Shown here: positions 1-5,199 of the stretch, piece by piece
How positions within the stretch are numbered: the stretch's first letter is position 1
Layout: each line of letters opens with the position of its first letter
Origin: Aquificaceae bacterium
Lineage (GTDB): Bacteria; Aquificota; Aquificia; Aquificales; Aquificaceae
Assembly (NCBI GenBank): GCA_026982025.1
Contig: JALSHX010000050.1
Location: 1-5,199 of the forward strand
DNA length: 5,199 bases
Direction of reading: 5' to 3'
Program-made: the position numbers and the translations under genes
The notes under the pieces: model-generated
What the model saw: only the letters and a program-made list of their open reading frames with translations
What the model was told of the DNA's origin: nothing
Database searches by the model: none

Positions 1-1088
1 ACACCATAGCAATGTCACTGGTGGCATTTTCAATTGTTAGTATCACATGGCTCATAATCGGTTATTCAATAGCTTACGGCGACGATATAGCGAAGTTTAT
101 AGGTAATCCGACCCAGTATCTGTTCGGTAAGGGTATAACGGGAATAAATGCGGACACAGGCTACCCCGCCCTACTTGACCTCATGTTCCAGCTTACCTTT
201 GCGGCAATCACCACCGCTCTGGTTAGCGGTTCCTATGTGGGAAGGATGAAATTCTCGGCATGGATCCTTTTCTGCATTCTCTGGAGCATTATTGTTTATC
301 CACCGATTGCCCACTGGGTATGGGGTGGAGGTTTTCTCAGTGCCCACGGTGCCCTTGACTTTGCGGGCGGTACGGTCGTTCACATAAACGCGGGAATTGC
401 TGGTCTCGTGGGAGCTCTTATACTCGGAAGTAGAAAGGACACATCTTTAATTCCAAGCAATGTTCCCCTCGTTGCCCTCGGAGCCGGAATTCTCTGGTTC
501 GGATGGTTCGGTTTTAACGCGGGTTCCGCTCTTGCCGCTGATACCATCGCAGTTTATGCGATGACAAACACAACAATAGCCACCTCAGCCGCGGTGCTCG
601 CGTGGATGTTTGCGGAATGGCTGACCGCAGGAAAGCCAACGGTGGTTGGTATATCCTCGGGAATTATTGCCGGTCTCGTTGCAATTACTCCCGCTGCGGG
701 CTTTGTGAATCCCGTGGGAGCGATATTCGTAGGAGCTCTGGGAAGTCTCTTTGCGTACTTTGCGGTGGCTAAGCTCAAATCAGCCCTCGGATACGATGAT
801 GCCCTTGATGTATTCGGAATTCACGGTGTTTCGGGAATTGTTGGTGCCATTTTAACGGGAGTGTTTGCGGACCCCGCGGTTAACGAGAGCGCGGGACTGC
901 TTTACGGAAATCCAAAACAGGTGCTTATTCAAATTGAGGGAGTTATAGCAACCATAGTTTACTCAGGAGTCCTGACCGCGGTCATAGTTATAGTTGCCAA
1001 AGCGCTGACGGGACTGAGGGTTCGTGAAGAAGAGGAAGTTGAGGGTCTTGACAGTGGACAGCACGGCGAGAGTGCATACAACATTTGA
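1..1088 (+). CDS. amt: Ammonium transporter Amt family, 5'-truncated by window edge
   Basis: This encodes an inner-membrane Amt/Mep/Rh channel that conducts ammonium into the cytoplasm. The frame is open to the left edge (first full codon at base 3), so the ATG at 12 is probably an internal methionine, and the periplasmic N-terminus and first membrane helices are missing. Family signatures are plain: the PIAHWVWGGG segment, then AHGALDFAGGTVVHINAG, which carries the first of the twin pore histidines (codon 381-383), WFGFNAGS, and VFGIHGVSGIVG with the second pore histidine (codon 822-824). Several hydrophobic helices lie between them. The protein ends in the typical cytosolic tail, LRVREEEEVEGLD followed by HGESAYNI; in the family this tail mediates subunit cross-talk and inhibition by the PII protein GlnK. 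No glnK is visible, but it could lie upstream, outside the window. The downstream neighbour is an outer-membrane barrel gene. Family assignment is very secure; the preferred substrate is inferred from the family. Confidence 0.96.
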   Translation, partial: TIAMSLVAFSIVSITWLIIGYSIAYGDDIAKFIGNPTQYLFGKGITGINADTGYPALLDLMFQLTFAAITTALVSGSYVGRMKFSAWILFCILWSIIVYPPIAHWVWGGGFLSAHGALDFAGGTVVHINAGIAGLVGALILGSRKDTSLIPSNVPLVALGAGILWFGWFGFNAGSALAADTIAVYAMTNTTIATSAAVLAWMFAEWLTAGKPTVVGISSGIIAGLVAITPAAGFVNPVGAIFVGALGSLFAYFAVAKLKSALGYDDALDVFGIHGVSGIVGAILTGVFADPAVNESAGLLYGNPKQVLIQIEGVIATIVYSGVLTAVIVIVAKALTGLRVREEEEVEGLDSGQHGESAYNI

Positions 1089-1093
1089 AAAAA

Positions 1094-1122
1094 GGAGGCT
1101 CAGTCCTCCGCTCCGCTTTTTT
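1094..1122 (+). terminator. Hairpin with T-rich tail after amt (possible weak terminator or attenuator)
   Basis: Six bases after the amt stop, GGAGG (1094-1098) can pair with CCTCC (1105-1109) around a 6-nt loop. The A-run before it (1088-1093) faces a T-run (1117-1122), which is followed by CTTTTTAT. The stem is short and a GCTCCGC spacer separates it from the T-run, so it is weaker than a classical terminator. It could end the amt transcript, or only reduce read-through into the porin gene, for which no clear separate promoter is visible. Confidence 0.5.
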
Positions 1123-1139
1123 CTTTTTATCAAAAACTC

Positions 1140-1147
1140 AAGGAGGT
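1140..1147 (+). promoter_or_regulatory. Strong Shine-Dalgarno site that decides the porin start
   Basis: AAGGAGGT matches the 16S rRNA 3' end very well. Its GGAGG core lies 2 nt before the ATG at 1149 and 8 nt before the ATG at 1155. Only the second spacing is normal, so translation most likely begins at 1155. Confidence 0.85.
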
Positions 1148-1154
1148 TATGGTT

Positions 1155-2168
1155 ATGAAGAAGACATTACTTTTAGCGGGAGTCCTGACAGCGGGAGCCC
1201 TGGTTTTTGCGGAGGAGAAGAAGGCTCCGGTTACATCGGGCTTCAATATAAGCCTAAACGGTGTCTTTTCGGGAGGGTACGCAGGCACAACAAATCCTGA
1301 CAACGATTCATTTATTCTCACAAACCTTTTACTTGGCGTAAGCGGTAGCCAGAAAGGCATGTTTGAGGTAGGCTTTGATGTCGCTGTGGGAGGGCTCGCT
1401 ATGCCGACCGTCTGGAACGGAGCCCTCTCGGTCCCTCAAAGCTTTAACTTCAACACCTACGCCGTTGACAACTCCGCATTCGGAATTGTTTGGGGATACC
1501 TCTCACTGAAACCCTCTCAGATGATTTCTCTTGATGTTGGTCTCTTGCCCACCAACGTTGGCTACGAGGTCGCAAACACCTACTCCAATCCCAACATCAC
1601 TCTGGGGACCACTTGGTTTGCCCAGCCCGTTATCTATCCTGCGGTGAGGGCTACTCTGGAAGCAGGTCCCTTTAGCCTTTATGCGGAGTACAATCAGGAG
1701 TTCGGAGGAGACAACTTTGCGGTCGGTTCTCTGGGAGAGATAGCGGGGATCAGCTACGCGGTTTCCTATTACGATTACAAGGATAATAAAAACCTCGTAG
1801 ACATTGTGGGAAGCATGTCCTTGGGGATAATAGACCTCGGCATTAACTTTGACTATCAGTGGCTTGACACCGCGCCGTCGGGAGCGGACACAAGTGCGTA
1901 CGGGGTTGCTCTCTACGCCATACCGAACTTCGGAAATATATCTCTGCCAGTAAGGGTTGAGTACTTCTCGGAGGGAACTACCGGAATTTATACCGGCGCT
2001 TCATCTCCTGCAAAGAGTGGATACAGCTTCACAATAACCCCGACTCTTAAACCCACTTCAAATTCTTTTATCAGAGCCGAGGCAGCTTATCTCGGAACTC
2101 AGGAAAAGGTACTTAACGGCAAAAACTCCAAAACTACCTTAGCCGTAGAGGCGGGTATAACCTTCTGA
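1155..2168 (+). CDS. Secreted outer-membrane beta-barrel protein, putative porin (OmpL/BBP2-like)
   Basis: The product is about 337 residues and is probably a transmembrane beta-barrel pore of the outer membrane. It opens with a standard Sec signal peptide: MKK, a hydrophobic stretch rich in L, A, V and G, and a likely signal peptidase I site after VFA (residue 19), before EEKK. The mature part has alternating polar and hydrophobic strands rich in Tyr, Phe, Gly, Asn and Ser, such as FSLYAEYNQEF. It has no cysteine, and it ends in a strand with a terminal Phe (AVEAGITF), the usual recognition signal for barrel assembly. The stretch GYEVANTYSNPNITLG followed by a VRAT segment (around residues 132-165) recalls putative beta-barrel porin-2 (OmpL-like) proteins; I matched this by memory, not by a search. 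The start at 1155 is preferred over 1149 because of Shine-Dalgarno spacing. Lying 66 nt after amt, it may serve ammonium or nitrogen-compound uptake across the outer membrane, but this role is inferred from position only. Confidence 0.85.
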   Translation: MKKTLLLAGVLTAGALVFAEEKKAPVTSGFNISLNGVFSGGYAGTTNPDNDSFILTNLLLGVSGSQKGMFEVGFDVAVGGLAMPTVWNGALSVPQSFNFNTYAVDNSAFGIVWGYLSLKPSQMISLDVGLLPTNVGYEVANTYSNPNITLGTTWFAQPVIYPAVRATLEAGPFSLYAEYNQEFGGDNFAVGSLGEIAGISYAVSYYDYKDNKNLVDIVGSMSLGIIDLGINFDYQWLDTAPSGADTSAYGVALYAIPNFGNISLPVRVEYFSEGTTGIYTGASSPAKSGYSFTITPTLKPTSNSFIRAEAAYLGTQEKVLNGKNSKTTLAVEAGITF

Positions 2169-2268
2169 GCCCTGCACCTTGTATGCCCGCTTCATGCCCC
2201 TCCTGGGGCACTTTTTAATTAAAGGACTAAGCAGGTGGAATCATTGTAAAGGATTAGATGGTTGTTAA
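2169..2268. other. Convergent intergenic region between porin and rpmA
   Basis: This 100-nt gap holds the porin terminator (2195-2216), a 10-nt palindrome TTTAATTAAA (2214-2223) overlapping its T-run, and about 45 further bases before the rpmA stop in which I see no gene, promoter or good minus-strand terminator. Confidence 0.7.
2195..2216 (+). terminator. Rho-independent terminator of the porin gene
   Basis: TGCCCC (2195-2200) and GGGGCA (2205-2210) form a perfect 6-bp GC-rich stem around a TCCT loop, followed by CTTTTT. It starts 26 bases after the porin stop codon and has the right polarity for plus-strand transcripts. On the minus strand the same hairpin has no T-run after it, so it probably does not end the converging rplU-rpmA transcript efficiently. 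Confidence 0.88.
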
Positions 2269-2520
2269 TCAGGAGGGGTAAACGCTGACGACCTTTCTGT
2301 TTTTCCTTCTCTCAAACTTAACATAGCCGTCCGTCAATGCAAAGAGGGTGAAGTCCGAACCCATGCCCACATTCTTGCCCGGGTAAATCTTGCTTCCCCT
2401 CTGTCTCACGATAATATTACCCGCCCTGACAAACTGACCTCCGAACCTCTTAACCCCGAGCCTCTTTGAATGACTGTCCCTGCCGTTTCTCGTTGAGCCT
2501 CCGCTTGCCTTTGAAGCCAT
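2269..2520 (-). CDS. rpmA: 50S ribosomal protein L27 (bL27)
   Basis: This 83-residue basic protein is a component of the large ribosomal subunit; in the family its flexible N-terminal tail reaches toward the peptidyl transferase centre and tRNA acceptor ends. Diagnostic blocks are [10 protein letters not shown] (residues 7-16), [24 protein letters not shown], and [17 protein letters not shown]. Length is normal, and there is no Firmicutes-type N-terminal extension needing proteolysis. The extreme N-terminus reads MASKASGG rather than the more usual MAHKKAGG or MAHKKGGG. The start is fixed by family alignment and by an AGGAGG ribosome site inside the end of rplU (2528-2533 on the opposite strand). 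It follows rplU by 2 nt, so the two are almost certainly co-transcribed and translationally coupled. The gene converges on the porin gene, and the often-linked obg GTPase gene is not next to it. Confidence 0.98.
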   Translation of the reverse strand: MASKASGGSTRNGRDSHSKRLGVKRFGGQFVRAGNIIVRQRGSKIYPGKNVGMGSDFTLFALTDGYVKFERRKNRKVVSVYPS

Positions 2521-2522
2521 CT

Positions 2523-2822
2523 TTATCCCTCCTGAATTTCCTTAATCAGGATTTCCGTGTAAATTTGCCTGTGACCCTTCCACCTCTTGTAGTTCTTTTT
2601 GGGTCTGTACTTGAAAACCGTTACTTTTTTACCCTTTTCGGTTTTAAGTATTTCCCCAACGACCTTTCCCTTTCCGAAAACCGGGTTTCCTCTGTCCTTT
2701 TTAATCATTAAAGGTTTAAACTCCACCTTCTGACCGGGTTCTCCGTCTATCTTCTCTACCCTTAGCTTTGCTCCTTTCTCAACTATGTACTGCTTTCCTC
2801 CGGTTTTGATTACAGCATACAT
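2523..2822 (-). CDS. rplU: 50S ribosomal protein L21 (bL21)
   Basis: This 99-residue basic protein binds 23S rRNA in the large ribosomal subunit. The N-terminus [12 protein letters not shown] is the classic L21 beginning and fixes the start. Further family marks are the GKGKVVGEI segment and the C-terminal rRNA-binding stretch [16 protein letters not shown] (roughly residues 70-85) followed by YTEILIKEI. Length matches the family (about 100 residues). It is the first gene of an rplU-rpmA pair, the most conserved arrangement of these two genes in bacteria. The start codon lies only 8 nt downstream of a consensus -10 box, there is no Shine-Dalgarno sequence in front of it, and there is no room for a structured autoregulatory L21 leader such as those known in Firmicutes. 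The gene is divergent from purL. Confidence 0.98.
   Translation of the reverse strand: MYAVIKTGGKQYIVEKGAKLRVEKIDGEPGQKVEFKPLMIKKDRGNPVFGKGKVVGEILKTEKGKKVTVFKYRPKKNYKRWKGHRQIYTEILIKEIQEG
2528..2533 (-). promoter_or_regulatory. Shine-Dalgarno site of rpmA inside the end of rplU
   Basis: Read on the minus strand this is AGGAGG, followed by GATAAAG and then the rpmA ATG at 2520, an ideal 7-nt spacing. It overlaps the last codons of rplU, which supports translational coupling of L21 and L27. Confidence 0.85.
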
Positions 2823-2859
2823 GATTGAGTATTATATCACACCCCGCCGATGATAAAAT
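2806..2859 (+). promoter_or_regulatory. Candidate purL promoter region (two alternative -10 boxes)
   Basis: Two plus-strand readings are possible. The first uses TAAAAT (2854-2859) as -10, which would start transcription close to the purL ATG at 2869 and give a leader of 0-6 nt; no convincing -35 precedes it. The second uses TTGATT (2806-2811) as -35 and TATTAT (2830-2835) as -10 with an 18-nt spacer, giving a leader of roughly 27 nt. The second -10 uses the same base pairs as the rplU -10 box. Neither reading provides a Shine-Dalgarno sequence for purL. Which is used cannot be decided from sequence alone. Confidence 0.45.
2831..2839 (-). promoter_or_regulatory. Extended -10 promoter element of rplU-rpmA
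   Basis: On the minus strand the bases read TGATATAAT, a perfect extended -10 element (TGn plus TATAAT). No good -35 hexamer is found 16-18 nt upstream, which an extended -10 can compensate for. A start point about 7 nt past the hexamer falls at about 2822-2826, so the transcript would begin within a few bases of the rplU ATG at 2822. This implies a leaderless or nearly leaderless mRNA. Confidence 0.7.
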
Positions 2860-2868
2860 AAAGCTTTC

Positions 2869-5097
2869 ATGGAAAAGCTCTGGGAGGTTCACGGACTCAC
2901 GGAAGAGGAGTACAGAAGGGCGCGGGAAGGTCTGGGCAGGGAGCCGACCGAAGTTGAGCTGGGTCTCATCGGCGCCCTCTGGTCTGAACACTGTTCATAC
3001 AAGTCTTCAAAGCGGTTTTTAAGGATGCTTCCGACGGAAGCTCCCTGGGTAGTGCAGGGACCCGGGGAAAATGCCGGGGTTATTAAAATTGATGAGGAGG
3101 TTTGGGTAGCGTTTAAGATTGAAAGCCACAACCACCCTTCCTTCATAGAGCCCTTTAACGGTGCCGCGACGGGCGTTGGCGGAATAATCAGGGATGTTCT
3201 CTCAATGGGGGCAAGACCCATTGCACTCCTTGATTCCCTGAGGTTCGGTGAACCTGAGGAGGGAGCGACAAAGTCCCTCGTTAAAGGCGTAGTTAAAGGC
3301 ATAAGTTCATACGGAAACTCCATCGGAGTTCCCACAGTTGGCGGTGAAACCTTTTTTGAGGGTTCTTACAAAACAAATCCTCTTGTTAATGCCTTTTGCA
3401 TAGGGGTGATCCCCGGGGGACGAATGATAAGGGCAAGGGCAACCGAGGCGGGGCAATCCCTTGTCCTCCTCGGTTCATCTACGGGAAGGGACGGAATTCA
3501 CGGGGCTGTCATGGCATCCTATGAGATGGGAGAAGATACAGAGGATAAGCGACCCAATGTTCAGGTAGGTGATCCCTTCTTCGGAAAGAAGCTCATAGAG
3601 GCAGTTCTTGATCTCGTGGAGACCGGGGTCGTGGTGGGAATGCAGGACCTTGGTGCCGCTGGACTGGGCGGTTCAATTGCCGAGCTGTGCTACAAGTCTA
3701 AAATGGGAGCTGAGGTGTACCTTGACAGAGTTCCCCTGAGGGAGAAGGACATGAATCCTTATGAAATCCTCCTCTCGGAAAGTCAGGAGAGGATGATACT
3801 CGTGGTTGATGAGGGGAATGTTGCCCTCGTTGAAAATGTCGCAAGAAAGTATCACCTTGAGTCGGCTGTAGTTGGAAGAACAACAGAAGAAGAGGCTATA
3901 AAAGTATTTTTCGGAAAGGAGCTGGTGGCGGACATAAGCTCCGGACTCCTCGTGGAAAAAGCTCCCTCCTATGAGAGGGATATCAAAGAACCCGAATACA
4001 TTAAAGCTGTGAGGACCAGTGTTGAAACACAGATTCCTGAGGTTTCTCCGGACCAAGCCCTGATGACCCTTCTCAGGTCCCCGAATGTCTGTTCCAAGAG
4101 GTGGATTTTTTCCCAATACGACTATGAAGTGGGGACAAACACGGTTTTGAAACCGGGCGGAGATTCTGCGGTTTTGAGGATTAAGTGGGTTGAAAAGCCG
4201 GAGATCAGGAGTCAAAAGGGAATTGCAATATCCTGCGAAGGAAATGGAAGGATTGTATTTCTTGACCCGCTTGAGGGTGCCAAAAATGTTGTCGCGGAAG
4301 CGTGCAGGAATGTTGCCTGCGTTGGTGCAAAGCCCCTTGCCATTACGGATTGCCTGAACTTCGGAAATCCGGAAAGACCCGAAGTAATGTGGCAGTTTGC
4401 GAAAGCAGTAGAGGGGATGGCTCTGGCATGCGAAGTTCTTGGAGTGCCGGTGGTAAGCGGAAACGTTTCGCTATACAATGAGACAGTTGATTCTTCCGGG
4501 ATAAGGAACATTTATCCTACTCCTACGGTTGTATGCGTCGGTGTGATAGAAGACATTAACAGGACTGTTGACCACCTTTTTAAGGATACGGATGAAATCC
4601 TTTTGGTGGGTGACCTTTCCAGACCTTCGGTATTGGGAGGAAGTGAGTTTTTGAAGGTTGTTCACGGTAAGGTTGAGGGAGTTATTCCCGCCGTTGACCT
4701 TGAGAAGGAAAAAAAGCTCCACGAGCTCTTGAGGGACCTCGCCGAAAAGGACATCATAAATTCAGCCCACGACATCTCCACCGGTGGTCTTCTCATCGCA
4801 ATCCTTGAGTGCCTCTTTTCAACACCCTTCGGTGCGGAGCTAGATATATATTGTGAAGAGAGGCCGGACCTGTATCTTTTCTCTGAGATGCCCACTCGGG
4901 TAGTTGTTAGCGTTAATCCATCGGACCTTGACGCGGTGAAGGAAAAGGTGGAAGACGCAGGTCTTGAGTGGTTTCATCTCGGAAGAGTAGTTTCGGGCGG
5001 AAATCTTGTAGTTGGTTTTAACGGAAAGGAAATTATCAGTAGGAGTGTCAAAGAGCTTATGGAGGTGTGGGAAAGATCTTTAGAGGAAATGCTTTAA
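2869..5097 (+). CDS. purL: Phosphoribosylformylglycinamidine synthase subunit PurL
   Basis: PurL is the ATP-dependent synthetase subunit for the fourth step of purine biosynthesis, converting FGAR to FGAM with ammonia supplied by the glutaminase PurQ in a cytosolic complex with PurS. At 742 residues it is the small type without a fused glutaminase domain. The N-terminal half shows WSEHCSYK with the catalytic His41, KIESHNHPS (83-91), GAATGVGGIIRD with the Mg-binding Asp109, STGRDG from about 204, DLGAAGL (260-266) and SESQERM (303-309). The duplicated second half has LDPLEGAKN from 465, ITDCLNFGNPE to 502, SGNVSLYNET (530-539) and SAHDISTGGL (632-641). No key motif is missing and the frame is intact. 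The start at 2869 is the only one after an in-frame stop at 2854-2856 and fits the family; no Shine-Dalgarno precedes it. purS and purQ are not nearby. Its 3' end overlaps the frame of lspA, suggesting a shared transcript. Confidence 0.98.
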   Translation: MEKLWEVHGLTEEEYRRAREGLGREPTEVELGLIGALWSEHCSYKSSKRFLRMLPTEAPWVVQGPGENAGVIKIDEEVWVAFKIESHNHPSFIEPFNGAATGVGGIIRDVLSMGARPIALLDSLRFGEPEEGATKSLVKGVVKGISSYGNSIGVPTVGGETFFEGSYKTNPLVNAFCIGVIPGGRMIRARATEAGQSLVLLGSSTGRDGIHGAVMASYEMGEDTEDKRPNVQVGDPFFGKKLIEAVLDLVETGVVVGMQDLGAAGLGGSIAELCYKSKMGAEVYLDRVPLREKDMNPYEILLSESQERMILVVDEGNVALVENVARKYHLESAVVGRTTEEEAIKVFFGKELVADISSGLLVEKAPSYERDIKEPEYIKAVRTSVETQIPEVSPDQALMTLLRSPNVCSKRWIFSQYDYEVGTNTVLKPGGDSAVLRIKWVEKPEIRSQKGIAISCEGNGRIVFLDPLEGAKNVVAEACRNVACVGAKPLAITDCLNFGNPERPEVMWQFAKAVEGMALACEVLGVPVVSGNVSLYNETVDSSGIRNIYPTPTVVCVGVIEDINRTVDHLFKDTDEILLVGDLSRPSVLGGSEFLKVVHGKVEGVIPAVDLEKEKKLHELLRDLAEKDIINSAHDISTGGLLIAILECLFSTPFGAELDIYCEERPDLYLFSEMPTRVVVSVNPSDLDAVKEKVEDAGLEWFHLGRVVSGGNLVVGFNGKEIISRSVKELMEVWERSLEEML

Positions 5098-5199
5098 TAT
5101 ACATCTACACTCTTCTGGGTGTGCTCAGTGCTGACCTGATCACCAAAGAGCTTGCCCAGGAGTATCTATCTGACAGGCACTACAGCCCCCTTCCTTTTT
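5067..5199 (+). CDS. lspA: Lipoprotein signal peptidase (signal peptidase II), N-terminal part, truncated by window end
   Basis: LspA is an inner-membrane aspartyl protease that removes the signal peptide from diacylglyceryl-modified prolipoproteins. Only about 44 codons are visible. They read as a short basic N-terminus (GKIFRGN), a first hydrophobic helix (ALIYIYTLLGVLS), then ADLITKELAQEYL, which corresponds to the conserved family motif LLDQLTKYL near the end of helix 1, and a periplasmic stretch ending SPLPF. The catalytic aspartates lie further on, beyond the window. The frame opens after a stop at 5040-5042, and the only standard start is GTG at 5067, giving a 31-nt overlap with purL. 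The GGAGG at 5061-5065 is only 1 nt from that GTG, too close for normal use, so the start is uncertain. The identification rests on one motif, the helix placement and the position; another small membrane protein is possible but less likely. Confidence 0.75.
   Translation, partial: MGKIFRGNALIYIYTLLGVLSADLITKELAQEYLSDRHYSPLPF

Noticed and set aside
12..14. ATG at 12 as the true start of amt
   Set aside because: The frame continues upstream to the window edge and the protein from here lacks the first helices of the Amt fold, so this is an internal methionine.
1149..1154. ATG at 1149 as start of the porin, adding Met-Val before MKK
   Set aside because: The Shine-Dalgarno core would be only 2 nt away; the ATG at 1155 has 8-nt spacing and gives the typical MKK signal peptide.
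1085..1300. Plus-strand 71-codon frame overlapping the end of amt and the start of the porin
   Set aside because: It runs in the wrong frame through the porin signal peptide and terminator-like hairpin, with no family resemblance.
2221..2259. Near-repeat AAAGGACTAAG (2221-2231) and AAAGGATTAGA (2248-2258) between porin and rpmA
   Set aside because: Only two imperfect short copies, with no symmetry or nearby gene that would make them an operator or repeat array.
2850..2861. Three-codon upstream frame (ATG ATA AAA TAA) just before purL, a possible regulatory mini-ORF
   Set aside because: It has no ribosome site, it overlaps the candidate -10 box, and so short a frame is expected by chance in AT-rich sequence.
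2889..3335. Minus-strand open frame of 148 codons opposite the start of purL
   Set aside because: It is a shadow of purL: no recognisable family, composition dictated by the codons of a certain gene, and no ribosome site or promoter seen.
3673..4215. Minus-strand open frame of 180 codons opposite the middle of purL
   Set aside because: It lies entirely antisense to conserved PurL motifs and its translation is rich in Cys, His and Phe without a signature; random antisense frame.

Overview
The window looks like an ordinary chromosomal segment of a thermophilic bacterium, most likely an Aquificota (Aquifex/Hydrogenivirga/Thermocrinis-like). This rests on the style of the proteins: rich in K, E, R and V, frequent AGG/AGA and ATA codons, a small stand-alone PurL, and purine, ribosomal and lipoprotein genes scattered next to each other. 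It is an inference; no rRNA or other decisive marker is present. The outer-membrane beta-barrel gene indicates a diderm cell.

Layout from left to right: (1) the 3' part of an ammonium transporter gene (amt, +), followed after a short hairpin-bearing gap by a gene for a secreted outer-membrane beta-barrel protein resembling OmpL/BBP2 porins (+), which ends at a clear rho-independent terminator. (2) On the minus strand and convergent with the porin, rplU and rpmA (ribosomal proteins L21 and L27), 2 nt apart as a compact operon. (3) A 46-bp divergent intergenic region with promoter-like elements for both directions. (4) purL (+), the large subunit of FGAM synthase, apparently full length. (5) The 5' part of a gene whose frame overlaps the end of purL, recognisable as lspA (lipoprotein signal peptidase), cut by the window end.

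Functionally there are three units. The amt plus porin pair could move ammonium or another small nitrogen solute across both membranes. rplU-rpmA supplies two large ribosomal subunit proteins. purL-lspA couples a purine enzyme gene to an unrelated envelope-processing gene, as is common in genomes with dispersed pathway genes. I see no mobile element, CRISPR array, tRNA or rRNA, and no sign of a novel multi-gene system. The most interesting points are regulatory: the tight divergent rplU/purL promoter region where neither first gene has a Shine-Dalgarno sequence, the hairpin between amt and the porin whose CCTCC arm could also pair with the porin ribosome binding site, and the uncertain start of lspA inside purL.
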